From Clostridia bacterium (GTDB lineage Bacteria > Bacillota > Clostridia > Christensenellales > Aristaeellaceae): 64,000 bases of DNA. Under the pieces are notes generated by a model. It saw nothing but the letters and a program-made list of their open reading frames with translations, was not told where the DNA came from and did not search any database. Numbering within the stretch: position 1 is the stretch's first letter; the number at the start of each line of letters is the position of its first letter. Both the position numbers and the translations under genes were made by a program. Shown in pieces: positions 26,337 through 34,900 of the stretch. The stretch spans positions 91,153 through 155,152 of the forward strand of contig JAFYVB010000029.1 in NCBI GenBank assembly GCA_017549335.1, given 5' to 3'.

Positions 26337-26365
26337 TTGACAAAAGCACGCCGTAAAGGTATAAT
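26337..26365 (+). promoter_or_regulatory. Perfect-consensus sigma-A promoter
   Basis: TTGACA, 17 bases, TATAAT, all 12 positions matching. It drives the phosphoribosyltransferase gene; the leader would be about 44 bases. Confidence 0.92.
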
Positions 26366-26415
26366 ATTCTTTGTGCTTTTCCACAAATTCCATTGCATAC
26401 AGGAGGCTTACTTCC

Positions 26416-26970
26416 ATGCATTATACGATGAACATTGCCGGCTGCGAACGCAACCTTCCCCTGTGCCCCGTCAATGAGAATCTCTACATCGGCGCTTTCG
26501 TCATTTTCGGTGACGTGGAGCTGACCGAAGCCTGCGCCCGTGAGCTGCTCAAGCGCGCTCCCGAGCACGACGTGCTCATCACCGCCGAATCCAAGGGCAT
26601 TCCGCTGGTATATGAAATGGCTCGTCAGAACAAGGAAAACCGCTATCTCATCGCCCGCAAGGCCGCCAAGCTGTACATGAGCAACGTTTTCACCACCAAG
26701 GTCAATTCCATCACCACCGCCAAAGAGCAGACCCTGTGCCTGGACGGCGCCGACGCCGAATTCATGAAGGGCAAGCGCGTTGTGATCGTGGATGACGTGA
26801 TCTCCACCGGCGAATCTCTGGCTGCCATCGAAACGTTGGTCAATCATGCCGGCGGCAATATCGTTGCCAAGATGGCCATCCTGGCTGAGGGCGACGCCCA
26901 GAACCGTGATGACATCATCTACCTTGAAAAGCTGCCGGTGTTCAACCCCGACGGCACTGTGAAGGAATAA
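26416..26970 (+). CDS. Phosphoribosyltransferase (adenine PRT-like)
   Basis: 184 residues from the ATG that follows AGGAGG. The PRPP-binding signature VVIVDDVISTGES, with the usual two Asp, lies at about residue 120. VLITAESKGIPLVYEMAR is the adenine-PRT type loop, and the RKAAKLYM segment follows. Such enzymes couple a purine base to PRPP. Close annotations vary between adenine PRT, xanthine PRT and an unassigned PRT, and the base cannot be fixed from sequence. The gene is monocistronic, with a perfect promoter and a terminator, which suggests strong housekeeping expression. Confidence 0.85.
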   Translation: MHYTMNIAGCERNLPLCPVNENLYIGAFVIFGDVELTEACARELLKRAPEHDVLITAESKGIPLVYEMARQNKENRYLIARKAAKLYMSNVFTTKVNSITTAKEQTLCLDGADAEFMKGKRVVIVDDVISTGESLAAIETLVNHAGGNIVAKMAILAEGDAQNRDDIIYLEKLPVFNPDGTVKE

Positions 26971-26981
26971 TCCCAATATAA

Positions 26982-27013
26982 AAGAATCCTTTCCCAAACG
27001 GGAAAGGATTTTT
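26982..27013. terminator. Bidirectional terminator
   Basis: GAATCCTTTCCC, short loop, GGGAAAGGATTTTTC; A/T tracts on both sides. It separates the phosphoribosyltransferase gene from the convergent NUDIX gene. Confidence 0.88.
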
Positions 27014-27014
27014 C

Positions 27015-27575
27015 TTATGCATATTTTCCGATCAGCTTTTTGTAAACATTCTCCACAAACCACTTTTCGGTGGAAGCCTTCAGGGCATCTTCGTTGAAAA
27101 ACCATTGAACGCCCTTATTCTCATCCGCTTTCACGCTCAGCGCTTCCTCTTCATCCGCTTCCGCCAGATAGGTCACGTTCAGATGCAGATGGCTCGGTAC
27201 GTACTGTCCGCGCTTTACATGGCCGTCTACCGTCAGCACTTCAAGACTGAAAATATCCCCGCCGACAAGACGCGCATTTTTCACGCCCGTTTCTTCCTGC
27301 AATTCCCGCAGCGCTACGCTTCTCAGGTCTTCCTCACCGTCGGCATGTCCGCCGATCCACGACCAGGAATCATAGATATTATGATACACCATCAGCGTTT
27401 TGGTGCGTGCTTTGTTCACCGTCCACACAGACACGGTGAAATGAGCAATCAGATTCTCCCGCAAAAGGCAATTCTCATTTTTGCGGAGATAATCCAGCAT
27501 CACTTTTTGATCTGCCGCTTCCTGTGCATTGCAGGGGCAGTATTTTCCGATCTCCTCAACCAAGTTCACGTTCAT
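27015..27575 (-). CDS. NUDIX hydrolase
   Basis: 186 residues if the ATG at 27575 is used; a GTG two codons later has better spacing from the GAGG and is an alternative. The NUDIX box is complete: GHADGEEDLRSVALRELQEE followed by TGV, with the REx2EE metal-binding core. A hydrophobic substrate strand (WSWIGGH) precedes it. Family members hydrolyse nucleoside diphosphate derivatives, but the length and flanks do not point to one substrate. It begins 7 bases after the GNAT gene and is the last of three genes in an operon. Confidence 0.9.
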   Translation of the reverse strand: MNVNLVEEIGKYCPCNAQEAADQKVMLDYLRKNENCLLRENLIAHFTVSVWTVNKARTKTLMVYHNIYDSWSWIGGHADGEEDLRSVALRELQEETGVKNARLVGGDIFSLEVLTVDGHVKRGQYVPSHLHLNVTYLAEADEEEALSVKADENKGVQWFFNEDALKASTEKWFVENVYKKLIGKYA

Positions 27576-27582
27576 ACCTCGA

Positions 27583-28713
27583 TCAAAAACCGTCGGCGGG
27601 ATACACCGCAAAGGGCACAGGCAGCCAGGATTTAAGCAAAGGCGAAACCGTCATCCACGCCGTGTAAGGCGAGAAAAAGAATTCCTGCGCCTTCAGACGG
27701 GTCATCACCATATCGGGCTGGTCTGCGGTTTCACGAACGGATACGGCATGATCCTTTATCTCAATCGCAAAGCGTTCATCTTCCACTTCGAACACAAAAC
27801 GCCCGTCAAGCAACGGAACGCACTCCGCCTTATAGCGCAAAAGCGCCTCCAGCGTATGCTTCCAGTTGATCACGCGAAGCATTTCGCTGTCCGAAAGCGA
27901 AAAATCATCGCAGAACTGCCTGATATAGTTGGCACGGATGCGATTGAGGGGATCCGCCCAAACGGTGATCTTCTTTTCGCCCGTTTGCTGCATAAACGCC
28001 TTGATTACTTCACCGATACGGCTTTCATCCTTCAGACCGATCTCCGCCGCATAGTCATTGCCCATGGCATAGAGATACCCCTGCAATCCGTTTTCATCTT
28101 CCAGCGCATACAGTTCCGATTCCCACATCCGCATGATATCAAGGAAAATGCCGCGGTCACGCACGCAGGTCATGGGCTGCGCTGCGCACATGGCGTGGAT
28201 TTCATCCAGCGAAGCATCCTTTAGGCATTCGATTTTCCGAAGCTTGATTTTTGTTTCAACGTCTGCCAGTGCATGGCGCACGTTTTTCTGCGTTACCTCA
28301 AAGGTAAGACGCGAACCGCCGCCCTCAAACCCGTAATACTGATAACGCTGCCGCTGACCGCCCAGCACCAGCAGATCATACTGCTTCCCGGCATCGCGGA
28401 GCATCATGTTCATCAGTTCCTTCATGCAGCCGTGACCGCGGTGATAGGGATGCACAGACACCGAGCCCACATAGCCGATTTTCAGCACTTCGCCGCCGCC
28501 CAAAGGCATTTCAAGCGGCAGAACGGCGACCGTACCGCGGATGCGGCCTTCTTCCACCGCCACATAATGATAGCGGTGGAAGCCTTCATGGTTATATACC
28601 TTCGGCCCCAGTTTTTTGAAGTCATGGGGCTTTTTTGCCATACTGAAGATGCAATTGATGAAATCCAGAATGTCCGCTTCCTCGTGCGGCAGCGCCTTGC
28701 GATACTCTGTCAT
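27583..28713 (-). CDS. GNAT N-acetyltransferase, Eis-like
   Basis: 376 residues. The N-terminal half is a GNAT fold with the acetyl-CoA loop VSVHPYHRGHGCMKEL (motif A) after the strand IGYVGS. The middle is a second degenerate GNAT-like part, and the last 100 residues (GRFVFEVEDERFAIEIKDHA onward, in pieces) resemble the SCP2-like tail of the Eis family. Eis-type enzymes acetylate amines such as aminoglycosides or lysines; the real substrate here is unknown. ATG follows GGAGG. The start overlaps the kinase gene by 4 bases. Confidence 0.88.
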   Translation of the reverse strand: MTEYRKALPHEEADILDFINCIFSMAKKPHDFKKLGPKVYNHEGFHRYHYVAVEEGRIRGTVAVLPLEMPLGGGEVLKIGYVGSVSVHPYHRGHGCMKELMNMMLRDAGKQYDLLVLGGQRQRYQYYGFEGGGSRLTFEVTQKNVRHALADVETKIKLRKIECLKDASLDEIHAMCAAQPMTCVRDRGIFLDIMRMWESELYALEDENGLQGYLYAMGNDYAAEIGLKDESRIGEVIKAFMQQTGEKKITVWADPLNRIRANYIRQFCDDFSLSDSEMLRVINWKHTLEALLRYKAECVPLLDGRFVFEVEDERFAIEIKDHAVSVRETADQPDMVMTRLKAQEFFFSPYTAWMTVSPLLKSWLPVPFAVYPADGF

Positions 28714-29582
28714 GTTCTGTCCTCCAAACTCATCATTTTCATACCAAGACGCGGCAGACCGCGTTCAAAATCCACACCATAGCGGGAATCGGTGCCCTGT
28801 TTCAGCGTGCGTTCCAGGCATTCATATACAAAATCCGCCGCACAGCGAATGCTCTCGGGAAGCGTAAAGCCGTTGACCAGCGCTGCCAGCAGCACACTTG
28901 CGTATACGTCGCCCGTTCCGTGATAGCTGCCCGCAATGCGGGGCGTAACGTACGTATCAAAGCTCCCTGTTTCGCCATCATAACAGCAGGCGCCCACTTC
29001 ATTCTCCCGATAATGCGCACCTGTCAGCACGACTTTTTTTGCGCCCAGATCACAAAGCCGCCTGCACATATCGCGAAGGTAACCCTCCGTATACGGTCCC
29101 GCCTTGTATTCCTGCCCTGTCATAAAAGCAGCTTCAGTGAGATTGGGAACGATCACGTCGGCCTTTGCGCACAACGCCGCCTGACCCTTTGCCATGCGTT
29201 CATCAAACATGGCATAGAACTTGCCGTTATCTGCCATGGCGGGATCCACCAGAATCAGCGGAACATCCTTGCGGAACGCGTCAAACATTTCACCGATGAT
29301 CTCTGTTTGCTCGACGCTGCCCAGATACCCTGAATACAGCGCGTCAAAGGGAATATCAAGATTGCGCCAATGCTGCCAGAAAGCGCGCATATCCTCCGTG
29401 AGATCGCGGAAGGTATACCCCTTGATGCCGCCCGTATGGGTAGAAAGCACAGCCGTGGGAATACACGCCGCTTCCACACCGCAGGCGGAGAGAATGGGCA
29501 GCGCCACCGTCAGCGAGCACTTGCCAAAGCCTGAAATATCGTGAATCGCCGCTGCGCGCGGCAATCTTTTTGTTTTTTCCAT
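28710..29582 (-). CDS. Pyridoxal/pyridoxamine kinase family protein
   Basis: 290 residues from the ATG behind GGAGG; the longer frame upstream is not needed. The ribokinase-like fold appears as HDISGFGKCSLTVALPIL at the N-terminus, YSGYLGS, VDPAMADNGKFY (a PdxY/PdxK signature), VIVPNLTEAAFM, and the C-terminal HGTGDVYASVLLAAL with the catalytic Asp. PdxY-type kinases phosphorylate pyridoxal vitamers; some relatives act on hydroxymethylpyrimidine. Pyridoxal kinase is the best reading. It is the first gene of a kinase-GNAT-NUDIX operon driven from 29623-29651. Confidence 0.88.
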   Translation of the reverse strand: MEKTKRLPRAAAIHDISGFGKCSLTVALPILSACGVEAACIPTAVLSTHTGGIKGYTFRDLTEDMRAFWQHWRNLDIPFDALYSGYLGSVEQTEIIGEMFDAFRKDVPLILVDPAMADNGKFYAMFDERMAKGQAALCAKADVIVPNLTEAAFMTGQEYKAGPYTEGYLRDMCRRLCDLGAKKVVLTGAHYRENEVGACCYDGETGSFDTYVTPRIAGSYHGTGDVYASVLLAALVNGFTLPESIRCAADFVYECLERTLKQGTDSRYGVDFERGLPRLGMKMMSLEDRT

Positions 29583-29622
29583 TTCTTTCCTCCGGGATGC
29601 CCGTTTTTGTAAATACATTGTT

Positions 29623-29651
29623 ATTATACTGTAAACCTTTCATCCCTGCAA
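29623..29651 (-). promoter_or_regulatory. Promoter of the kinase-GNAT-NUDIX operon
   Basis: Minus strand: TTGCAG (3 of 6), spacer of 17, TATAAT (6 of 6), about 40 bases before the start. Confidence 0.55.
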
Positions 29652-29661
29652 GCGCAGATGC

Positions 29662-29691
29662 TTTACACGCCAAGGGTTTTTATTGTATGAT
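29662..29691 (+). promoter_or_regulatory. Promoter of the envelope operon 29764-34900
   Basis: TTTACA (5 of 6), spacer of 18, TATGAT (5 of 6), about 70 bases before the first ATG. It diverges from the kinase promoter 10 bases away. Confidence 0.65.
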
Positions 29692-29763
29692 AGAGTTGTG
29701 CGATTTTTAATGATTTCGCCACAAGATTACGTGAACTTTTACATTCAAGGGGGGTGACAGTCC

Positions 29764-31236
29764 ATGCCAAAACGTAGTATAATAAAATGTCGTTATGTTT
29801 GGCTTTGCGCCGTCCTCCTCGTGCTCGTCGTTTCAGCGGTCATCGGGATAAAATCCCCCGCTCCGCCGTCCCGTGCAGAGGCTGCCGCGCAAGGGTTAAA
29901 CGCCTACGACTTTGACCTTATCTTCCGTCCGGAGGAAAAGGAATTGGGCGTCACGCTGTCGCTTCAGTTCCGGAACGATACCGGCGGCACGCTCACCGAT
30001 CTTGTTCTTCGCACATGGGCAAACGCCTATGCGAGGGAAGAGACCAGTCCCGCCGCCATTGACGAATTGTACGATATCTGCTATCCCGAGGGCTTCTCCC
30101 CCGGAGCGCTGACGCTTGAAGGCATTTGGTGGAACGGCGTCCTCGTCCCCGATCACAAATACCTGGATGCTGCGCAAACGGCGCTGTCCGTTCCCATTCC
30201 CGCGCTGGAAACCGGCCTGTCGGGAACGCTGCTTCTCCGCTGCCGTATCACGGTGCCGGAATGCGCCCACAGGTTCGGCCAATCCAAGGGTGTGTGGCAA
30301 TTCGGCAATGCGCTGCCCATCCTTTCGGTGTATGAAAACGGCGCATGGAGGACAGACGGTTACTGTGCCATCGGCGATCCCTTCGTATCGGAATGCGCCA
30401 ACTATTCGGTCAAGCTCACCGCACCCGCAGGCTGGCAGTGTGCGGCAGGCGCAACAGTCACGTATCAGAACGGCGTCTATACGATGTACGCTCCCGCCGT
30501 GCGTGATTTTACCTTTGCGCTGAGCCGTGATTGGCATTCGGCTGCAGTAAAAGTGAAGGATATTACCGTCACTGCCCATGCAGAAAACGCATCCGCCGCC
30601 AAACGGGCAGCGAAATACGCCGCACAGGCCATCCAGGTCTATGAAAAGCTGTACGGAGATTACCCGTGGACGCAGCTGACGCTGTGCGAAGCCGATTTCC
30701 CGCTGGGCGGCATGGAGTATCCCGGGTTCATCCTGCTGGATAAGACCTACTTCTACGAGGATTGGGCGGATACGCTGGAGCTGCTCATCGCCCACGAAGC
30801 GGCGCATCAGTGGTTCTACGCGCTGGTGGGGTCGGATCAGTACAACGCCCCTTGGCAGGATGAGGCACTGAGCGAGTACGCCATGCTCCGTTATGTGCTT
30901 GACCGCTACGGACGCACCGCCTACGAAAACCTCATCCTCACCCGCATCGACGCCCCCATGCAGGAAAACATCCTTTCCCCCGTCACCCCGGGATCGCCCA
31001 TTGACCATTTCGGTTCCTACAGCGATTACTCCGCCGTTGTATACGGACGCGGCGCCGCCATGATGCTCGCTGTGCAGGAAATGACGGGCAAAGCCGATGA
31101 TTTTCTGCGCGCCTACTGTGATCGCTATGCCTTCGATCTTGCCTCACGGGAGGATTTCACCAGCTTCCTGAATGCGTGGAGCGGCATGGATCTGTCGCCC
31201 CTCGTACTGGATTATATCGATACCTACATGAACTGA
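29764..31236 (+). CDS. Membrane-anchored M1-family zinc metallopeptidase
   Basis: 490 residues; ATG after AAGGGGGGTG. One N-terminal transmembrane helix (about 12-30) without a clear cleavage site suggests an anchored protein facing outward. The catalytic domain has HEAAHQW (His344, Glu345, His348) and the third zinc ligand Glu367 eighteen residues later, the M1 spacing. GGMEYPG at about 316 corresponds to the GxMEN exopeptidase loop with Tyr for Asn. A downstream Tyr (AVVYGRG) is the likely transition-state stabiliser. It should trim peptides from the N-terminus outside the cell. It is the first gene of a six-gene operon. Confidence 0.92.
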   Translation: MPKRSIIKCRYVWLCAVLLVLVVSAVIGIKSPAPPSRAEAAAQGLNAYDFDLIFRPEEKELGVTLSLQFRNDTGGTLTDLVLRTWANAYAREETSPAAIDELYDICYPEGFSPGALTLEGIWWNGVLVPDHKYLDAAQTALSVPIPALETGLSGTLLLRCRITVPECAHRFGQSKGVWQFGNALPILSVYENGAWRTDGYCAIGDPFVSECANYSVKLTAPAGWQCAAGATVTYQNGVYTMYAPAVRDFTFALSRDWHSAAVKVKDITVTAHAENASAAKRAAKYAAQAIQVYEKLYGDYPWTQLTLCEADFPLGGMEYPGFILLDKTYFYEDWADTLELLIAHEAAHQWFYALVGSDQYNAPWQDEALSEYAMLRYVLDRYGRTAYENLILTRIDAPMQENILSPVTPGSPIDHFGSYSDYSAVVYGRGAAMMLAVQEMTGKADDFLRAYCDRYAFDLASREDFTSFLNAWSGMDLSPLVLDYIDTYMN

Positions 31237-31255
31237 TTTTACGGAGAGAAAAGCA

Positions 31256-32254
31256 ATGAAAAACGTAACCCGCATCGTCCTGTGTGTTCTGCTCGCCGCC
31301 ATGATCCTCGCCGCGCCCTTCGTCGTGCCTTCCGGCGCCATGCTGGGCGACTATATGTATGACTTCATGGATTATTCCTGGGGGCTTCTTCCCACTGCCT
31401 GCGCCGAGGGCGAGGAAGTGACCTACTCCCTCCCCATTGACTTTACCCCCGGTATGAAGCCCAATCCCGCTGCCTACACCGAAAGCAGCTACATCGATGA
31501 TTCCATCACCGTAGAGGTTGAAACGCTGACGGAAAACGATGTGATCTGGCGCATTGCCCGCATACAGATCAAGGATGCTTCCCAGTTCCGCACGGGCATT
31601 GCCGGCAACACCGTCAAGTCCAACCGCACCTCTCTGCCCTCCGTCATGGCTGAAAAGTACAATGCAGTCATCGCCATCAGCAGCGACTACTATGTGAACG
31701 ATCCTGCCAAGACCACCTATGAATACCGCATGGGTCAGGAAATCCGCGATAAGCGCAACCGCAAGAAGGATATCCTGTTCATCGACGAAAACGGTGATTT
31801 CCATCTTTTCGTCAAGTCCGACGAAGCCGCCATGAAGGCATTCGACAAGAGCGGTCTTGATATTCTCCACGCTTTCACCTTCGGCCCTGCGCTGGTCAAG
31901 GACGGCACGCTCCTTGAAATGGATAAGAAATACGGCTACAACCCCAACGAGGGCGAGCCCCGCATGGCCATCGGTCAGCTGGATACTCTCAGCTATGTGC
32001 TGGTGCTTGCCGAAGGCCGTCTGCCCAACGCAGCTTTCAAAAACGTCACTTCTGTCGGCGTTACCCATCAGGAGCTGGCGGATTTCATGTATGATCTGGG
32101 CTGCCTGCAGGCTTACAACCTGGACGGCGGTAACACCGCCACCATGATCTTCAACAGTGACTACTACCAGTACAAGACCACCGGCAGTGAGCGTCCCCAG
32201 AGCGACATCATCTACTTTGCTACCGCGGTTGATCCCGCCACTTGGAGTGAATAA
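31256..32254 (+). CDS. Secreted phosphodiester glycosidase (NAGPA-like) family protein
   Basis: 332 residues. A hydrophobic N-terminus (about 5-25) serves as signal or anchor. The rest matches the NAGPA family, named after the enzyme that uncovers mannose 6-phosphate and found in bacteria as presumed exopolysaccharide-processing proteins: FRTGIAGNTVKSNRT, AVIAISSDYYVND, HAFTFGPALVKDG, GEPRMAIGQLD and the hallmark YNLDGGNTATMIFN. The bacterial substrate is unproven, perhaps a sugar phosphodiester in wall polymers. It is 19 bases after the M1 peptidase and 2 bases before the Lgt-like gene. Confidence 0.88.
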   Translation: MKNVTRIVLCVLLAAMILAAPFVVPSGAMLGDYMYDFMDYSWGLLPTACAEGEEVTYSLPIDFTPGMKPNPAAYTESSYIDDSITVEVETLTENDVIWRIARIQIKDASQFRTGIAGNTVKSNRTSLPSVMAEKYNAVIAISSDYYVNDPAKTTYEYRMGQEIRDKRNRKKDILFIDENGDFHLFVKSDEAAMKAFDKSGLDILHAFTFGPALVKDGTLLEMDKKYGYNPNEGEPRMAIGQLDTLSYVLVLAEGRLPNAAFKNVTSVGVTHQELADFMYDLGCLQAYNLDGGNTATMIFNSDYYQYKTTGSERPQSDIIYFATAVDPATWSE

Positions 32255-32256
32255 TC

Positions 32257-33186
32257 ATGTACGCCGATTCTCTTAGCTTTTCCCTTGGTTCCGCGCAGGT
32301 GTTCTATTACGGCCTGTTTACAGCCATTGGTCTGGTCGCTTTCGTATTGAGCAATTTCCTGCTGCGCAATCGCCGCCATATCTCTTTCGATACCGCGCTG
32401 ATCTTCTCTGTAATCGCGCTGCCCGCAGCCCTTGTCTGCTCCCGCATCCTTTTCTGTGCGCTGGATTTCAACTTCCACAGCGTCTTTTCGCCGAAAGCCG
32501 TTACCATCTTTTGGGGCGGCGGCTTCTCCATGGTGGGCGCTCTGCTGGGCTTTGCGCTGGCAGCATTCATCACCGGCCGCATCACCAAGGTATGCCCCCT
32601 CAAGATCCTCGACGGCGCTTTCATCGGCATTCTGCTGTTTATGACGTTTGCCCGCATGGGCGAGCCCTATACCGAGCTGATGGGCCGCAGCCGTTCGCTG
32701 ATCTCCGACGCTTTCAAGTCAAGCTTCCTTGCCATCGGCGACGAATATGACGCCTATCTGCGCACCTACGCCCTTGAAAGCGCAGCGTATCTCATCATTG
32801 CCGCATTTATGCTCATTTTCCGCAAAAAGGAGCGCAAGACCGGCGATTTAATGCTGATGGGGATGCTGCTGCTTGGCTGCGCGGAAACGCTCTTCTACAG
32901 CCTGCGCTTTGATTCCCATATGCGCCGTTCCTTCATCAGCGTTCAGCAGCTGCTCTTCGCTGTCATCATGGCGCTGCCGCTGATCCTTTTCTCCCTTCGC
33001 TGCGGCAAAAAACAGCTGTGGATCTCCGTGGGCATTCTTGCTTTCGCCGTGGTTGCAGCCGTCGTACTTGAGTTTATGATCGATCGCTCCGGCATCAGCC
33101 GCATCCTGCTTTATGCTGTCTATATCGCAGTGCTGGCCCTTCCTGCCGCCGCAGGCTGCATCTTCTACAAAAGGAGCAACGTATGA
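32257..33186 (+). CDS. Lgt-like polytopic membrane protein, active-site residues altered
   Basis: 309 residues with about seven membrane helices. The layout follows prolipoprotein diacylglyceryl transferase, which moves diacylglycerol from phosphatidylglycerol to the lipobox Cys. The N-terminal AQVFYYGLFTAIGLV matches the Lgt entrance. However, the GGLSFHGG-type box reads GGGFSMVGALLG, lacking the essential His. The RxGNFxNxE signature reads RMGEPYTELMGR, keeping Arg and Glu but not Asn. So it is either a diverged paralogue with another function or an inactive one. It starts 2 bases after the glycosidase gene and overlaps the next by 4. Confidence 0.7.
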   Translation: MYADSLSFSLGSAQVFYYGLFTAIGLVAFVLSNFLLRNRRHISFDTALIFSVIALPAALVCSRILFCALDFNFHSVFSPKAVTIFWGGGFSMVGALLGFALAAFITGRITKVCPLKILDGAFIGILLFMTFARMGEPYTELMGRSRSLISDAFKSSFLAIGDEYDAYLRTYALESAAYLIIAAFMLIFRKKERKTGDLMLMGMLLLGCAETLFYSLRFDSHMRRSFISVQQLLFAVIMALPLILFSLRCGKKQLWISVGILAFAVVAAVVLEFMIDRSGISRILLYAVYIAVLALPAAAGCIFYKRSNV

Positions 33187-33392
33187 CCAAGGAAAAAGTA
33201 GAGCGCATCAATGAACTGGCGCGCAAAAAAAAGACCGTGGGGCTGACCCCCGGCGAAGCCGAAGAACAAGCTGCACTGCGTGCCGAATACCTCCGCGATT
33301 TCCGCGAAGGATTGCGCCAGCAGCTTGAGAATACCTATATTCAGTACGAAGATGGCCGCAAGGAAAAGCTTTCGCCCAAAAAGGAGCAATAA
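33183..33392 (+). CDS. DUF896 (YnzC-type) small protein
   Basis: 69 residues, mostly two charged helices: KVERINELARKKKTVGLTPG, then EEQAALRAEYLRDFREGLR, matching the UPF0291/YnzC family of short helical-hairpin proteins in Bacillota. In B. subtilis the YneA operon paralogue is linked to SOS, but no molecular function is established. It overlaps the Lgt-like gene by 4 bases and precedes the NUDIX gene by 6. Confidence 0.92.
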   Translation: MTKEKVERINELARKKKTVGLTPGEAEEQAALRAEYLRDFREGLRQQLENTYIQYEDGRKEKLSPKKEQ

Positions 33393-33398
33393 ACTCAA

Positions 33399-33890
33399 AT
33401 GAAGCTATCCACGCTTTGCTATATTGAGCGCGAAGGCTGTTATCTGATGCTGCACCGCGTCAAAAAAAAGCAGGACGTCAACGCCGGCAAATGGATCGGC
33501 GTAGGCGGAAAGCTGGAAGAGGGCGAATCCCCCGATGAATGCGTCTGCCGCGAAGTTCTGGAAGAAACAGGGCTTCGCCTCGTCAATGCCCGTATGCGCG
33601 GCGTGATCACCTTTGTATCGGATGGCTGGGATGACGAAATCATGTTTCTCTACACCGGCGAAGGCGCAGGCACTGTGCATCCCGACTGTGACGAGGGTGT
33701 TCTGCGTTGGATTCCCTTTGACGACGTTCCCGCTCTTCGCCTGTGGGAGGGCGATCGCGTTTTTCTGAATCTGCTGCGCGAAAGCAAAGAGTTTTTCTCC
33801 CTCAAGCTTTCCTATCACGGAGATGCTTTGATCCACTGTGCCCTGAACGGAAACACCATGACCACTCTTGCTCCGGAGGAACCGAAATGA
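33399..33890 (+). CDS. NUDIX hydrolase, MutT/8-oxo-dGTPase-like
   Basis: 163 residues. The N-terminus LCYIEREGCYLMLHRVKKKQ and the NUDIX box GGKLEEGESPDECVCREVLE followed by ETG are of the MTH1/YtkD-like type, which clean oxidised nucleotides. A variable C-terminus rich in aromatic residues follows. It is cotranscribed with envelope genes, and its stop overlaps the start of the VanW gene (ATGA). Confidence 0.9.
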   Translation: MKLSTLCYIEREGCYLMLHRVKKKQDVNAGKWIGVGGKLEEGESPDECVCREVLEETGLRLVNARMRGVITFVSDGWDDEIMFLYTGEGAGTVHPDCDEGVLRWIPFDDVPALRLWEGDRVFLNLLRESKEFFSLKLSYHGDALIHCALNGNTMTTLAPEEPK

Positions 33891-34900
33891 AAAAATTCCT
33901 TTCTCTGCTGCTGATCATCTGCCTGATGCTGCCGTTGTTTTCGGCTTACGCCGCACCTGAAGCGCTTTACAAGACCAACGCCGAATCCAGCTCCTCCATC
34001 TACACCGAGCCGGATAAGGAGAGCAAATCCGTCGGCCGTGTCTACAACGGCAGTGCCGTGAAGGTCTATTCCCTCACCCCCGGCTGGGCTTATATCAGCT
34101 GTTCAGGGAAATACGGCTACGTTCCCCGCACCTGTCTTGAAGAAGGCGATCCCATCGACAAAAATACCACGCCTCCGTGGGGCGTGGAATTCCATGAATA
34201 TGTGGGTACTGTCGGCAAGAAAGGCGTCACCATTTATGCCGCTCCCGACCGCAAAAGCGAAACGCTGATTTCCCTCACCGAGGGCGCAAAGATCTCCATC
34301 ATCGGCTTTGAAAACGGTTGGGCAAAGCTGCCGTTCAAGCGTCAGTACGGCTATGTGGATACCAATCAATTGAGCGAACTTCTGCCCGTGTGCCCCGATG
34401 CATTCTCCGGCACTGACGAGGCGCCCATCGCCACGTTCACCACCTACTACTACGCCGACATGGATGACGACAAGTTCGAGGGCGGAAAAGAGATCAATAT
34501 CGAGGTCAACTGCGGACAAATCAACGGCGATATCCTGGAACCCGGCAAGAAACTGGATTATAACAATGACTACGGCCCCTTCTCCCGCAGCAAAGGCTAT
34601 GTAAAAGGCCCCGTCTACATCGAAACAGGCAAAGGCCTTGGCTACGGCGGCGGCGTATGTCAGGTATCCAGCACCATGTATAACCTGCTACTGCAGGTAC
34701 CCGGCGTCACCATCACGCTGCGCCGTTCTCACGGCCCCAGCAGCGCCGAATACCTGCCCGTCGATATGGATGCGGCGGTTGGTAACGAGGATAAGGGCAT
34801 TAACCTGATCTACCGTAATGATTATGATTTCCCCGTACGCTTTGAGGCGCACGCCCAGGACGGCGCGCTGTTTCTGGCCGTCTACCGCGTTACGGAGTGA
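33887..34900 (+). CDS. Secreted VanW-family protein with SH3-like domains
   Basis: 337 residues from the ATG at 33887, which is behind a GGAGG. A signal peptide (about 1-22, SAYAA) is followed by two SH3-like repeats (about 30-90 and 105-165) and the VanW domain at about 215-330, with GKKLDYNND, GGGVCQVSSTMYN and the trailing LRRSHGPSSAEYLP. VanW domains occur in wall-associated proteins of Bacillota; the name comes from a vancomycin cluster, but the domain itself is not a resistance marker. It is the last gene of the operon and overlaps the convergent transpeptidase by 11 bases with no visible terminator. Confidence 0.9.
   Translation: MKKFLSLLLIICLMLPLFSAYAAPEALYKTNAESSSSIYTEPDKESKSVGRVYNGSAVKVYSLTPGWAYISCSGKYGYVPRTCLEEGDPIDKNTTPPWGVEFHEYVGTVGKKGVTIYAAPDRKSETLISLTEGAKISIIGFENGWAKLPFKRQYGYVDTNQLSELLPVCPDAFSGTDEAPIATFTTYYYADMDDDKFEGGKEINIEVNCGQINGDILEPGKKLDYNNDYGPFSRSKGYVKGPVYIETGKGLGYGGGVCQVSSTMYNLLLQVPGVTITLRRSHGPSSAEYLPVDMDAAVGNEDKGINLIYRNDYDFPVRFEAHAQDGALFLAVYRVTE

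Noticed and set aside
33887-34900. Vancomycin resistance gene (VanW)
   Set aside because: VanW domains are widespread in wall proteins of non-resistant Bacillota; no vanHAX or van regulators are here.
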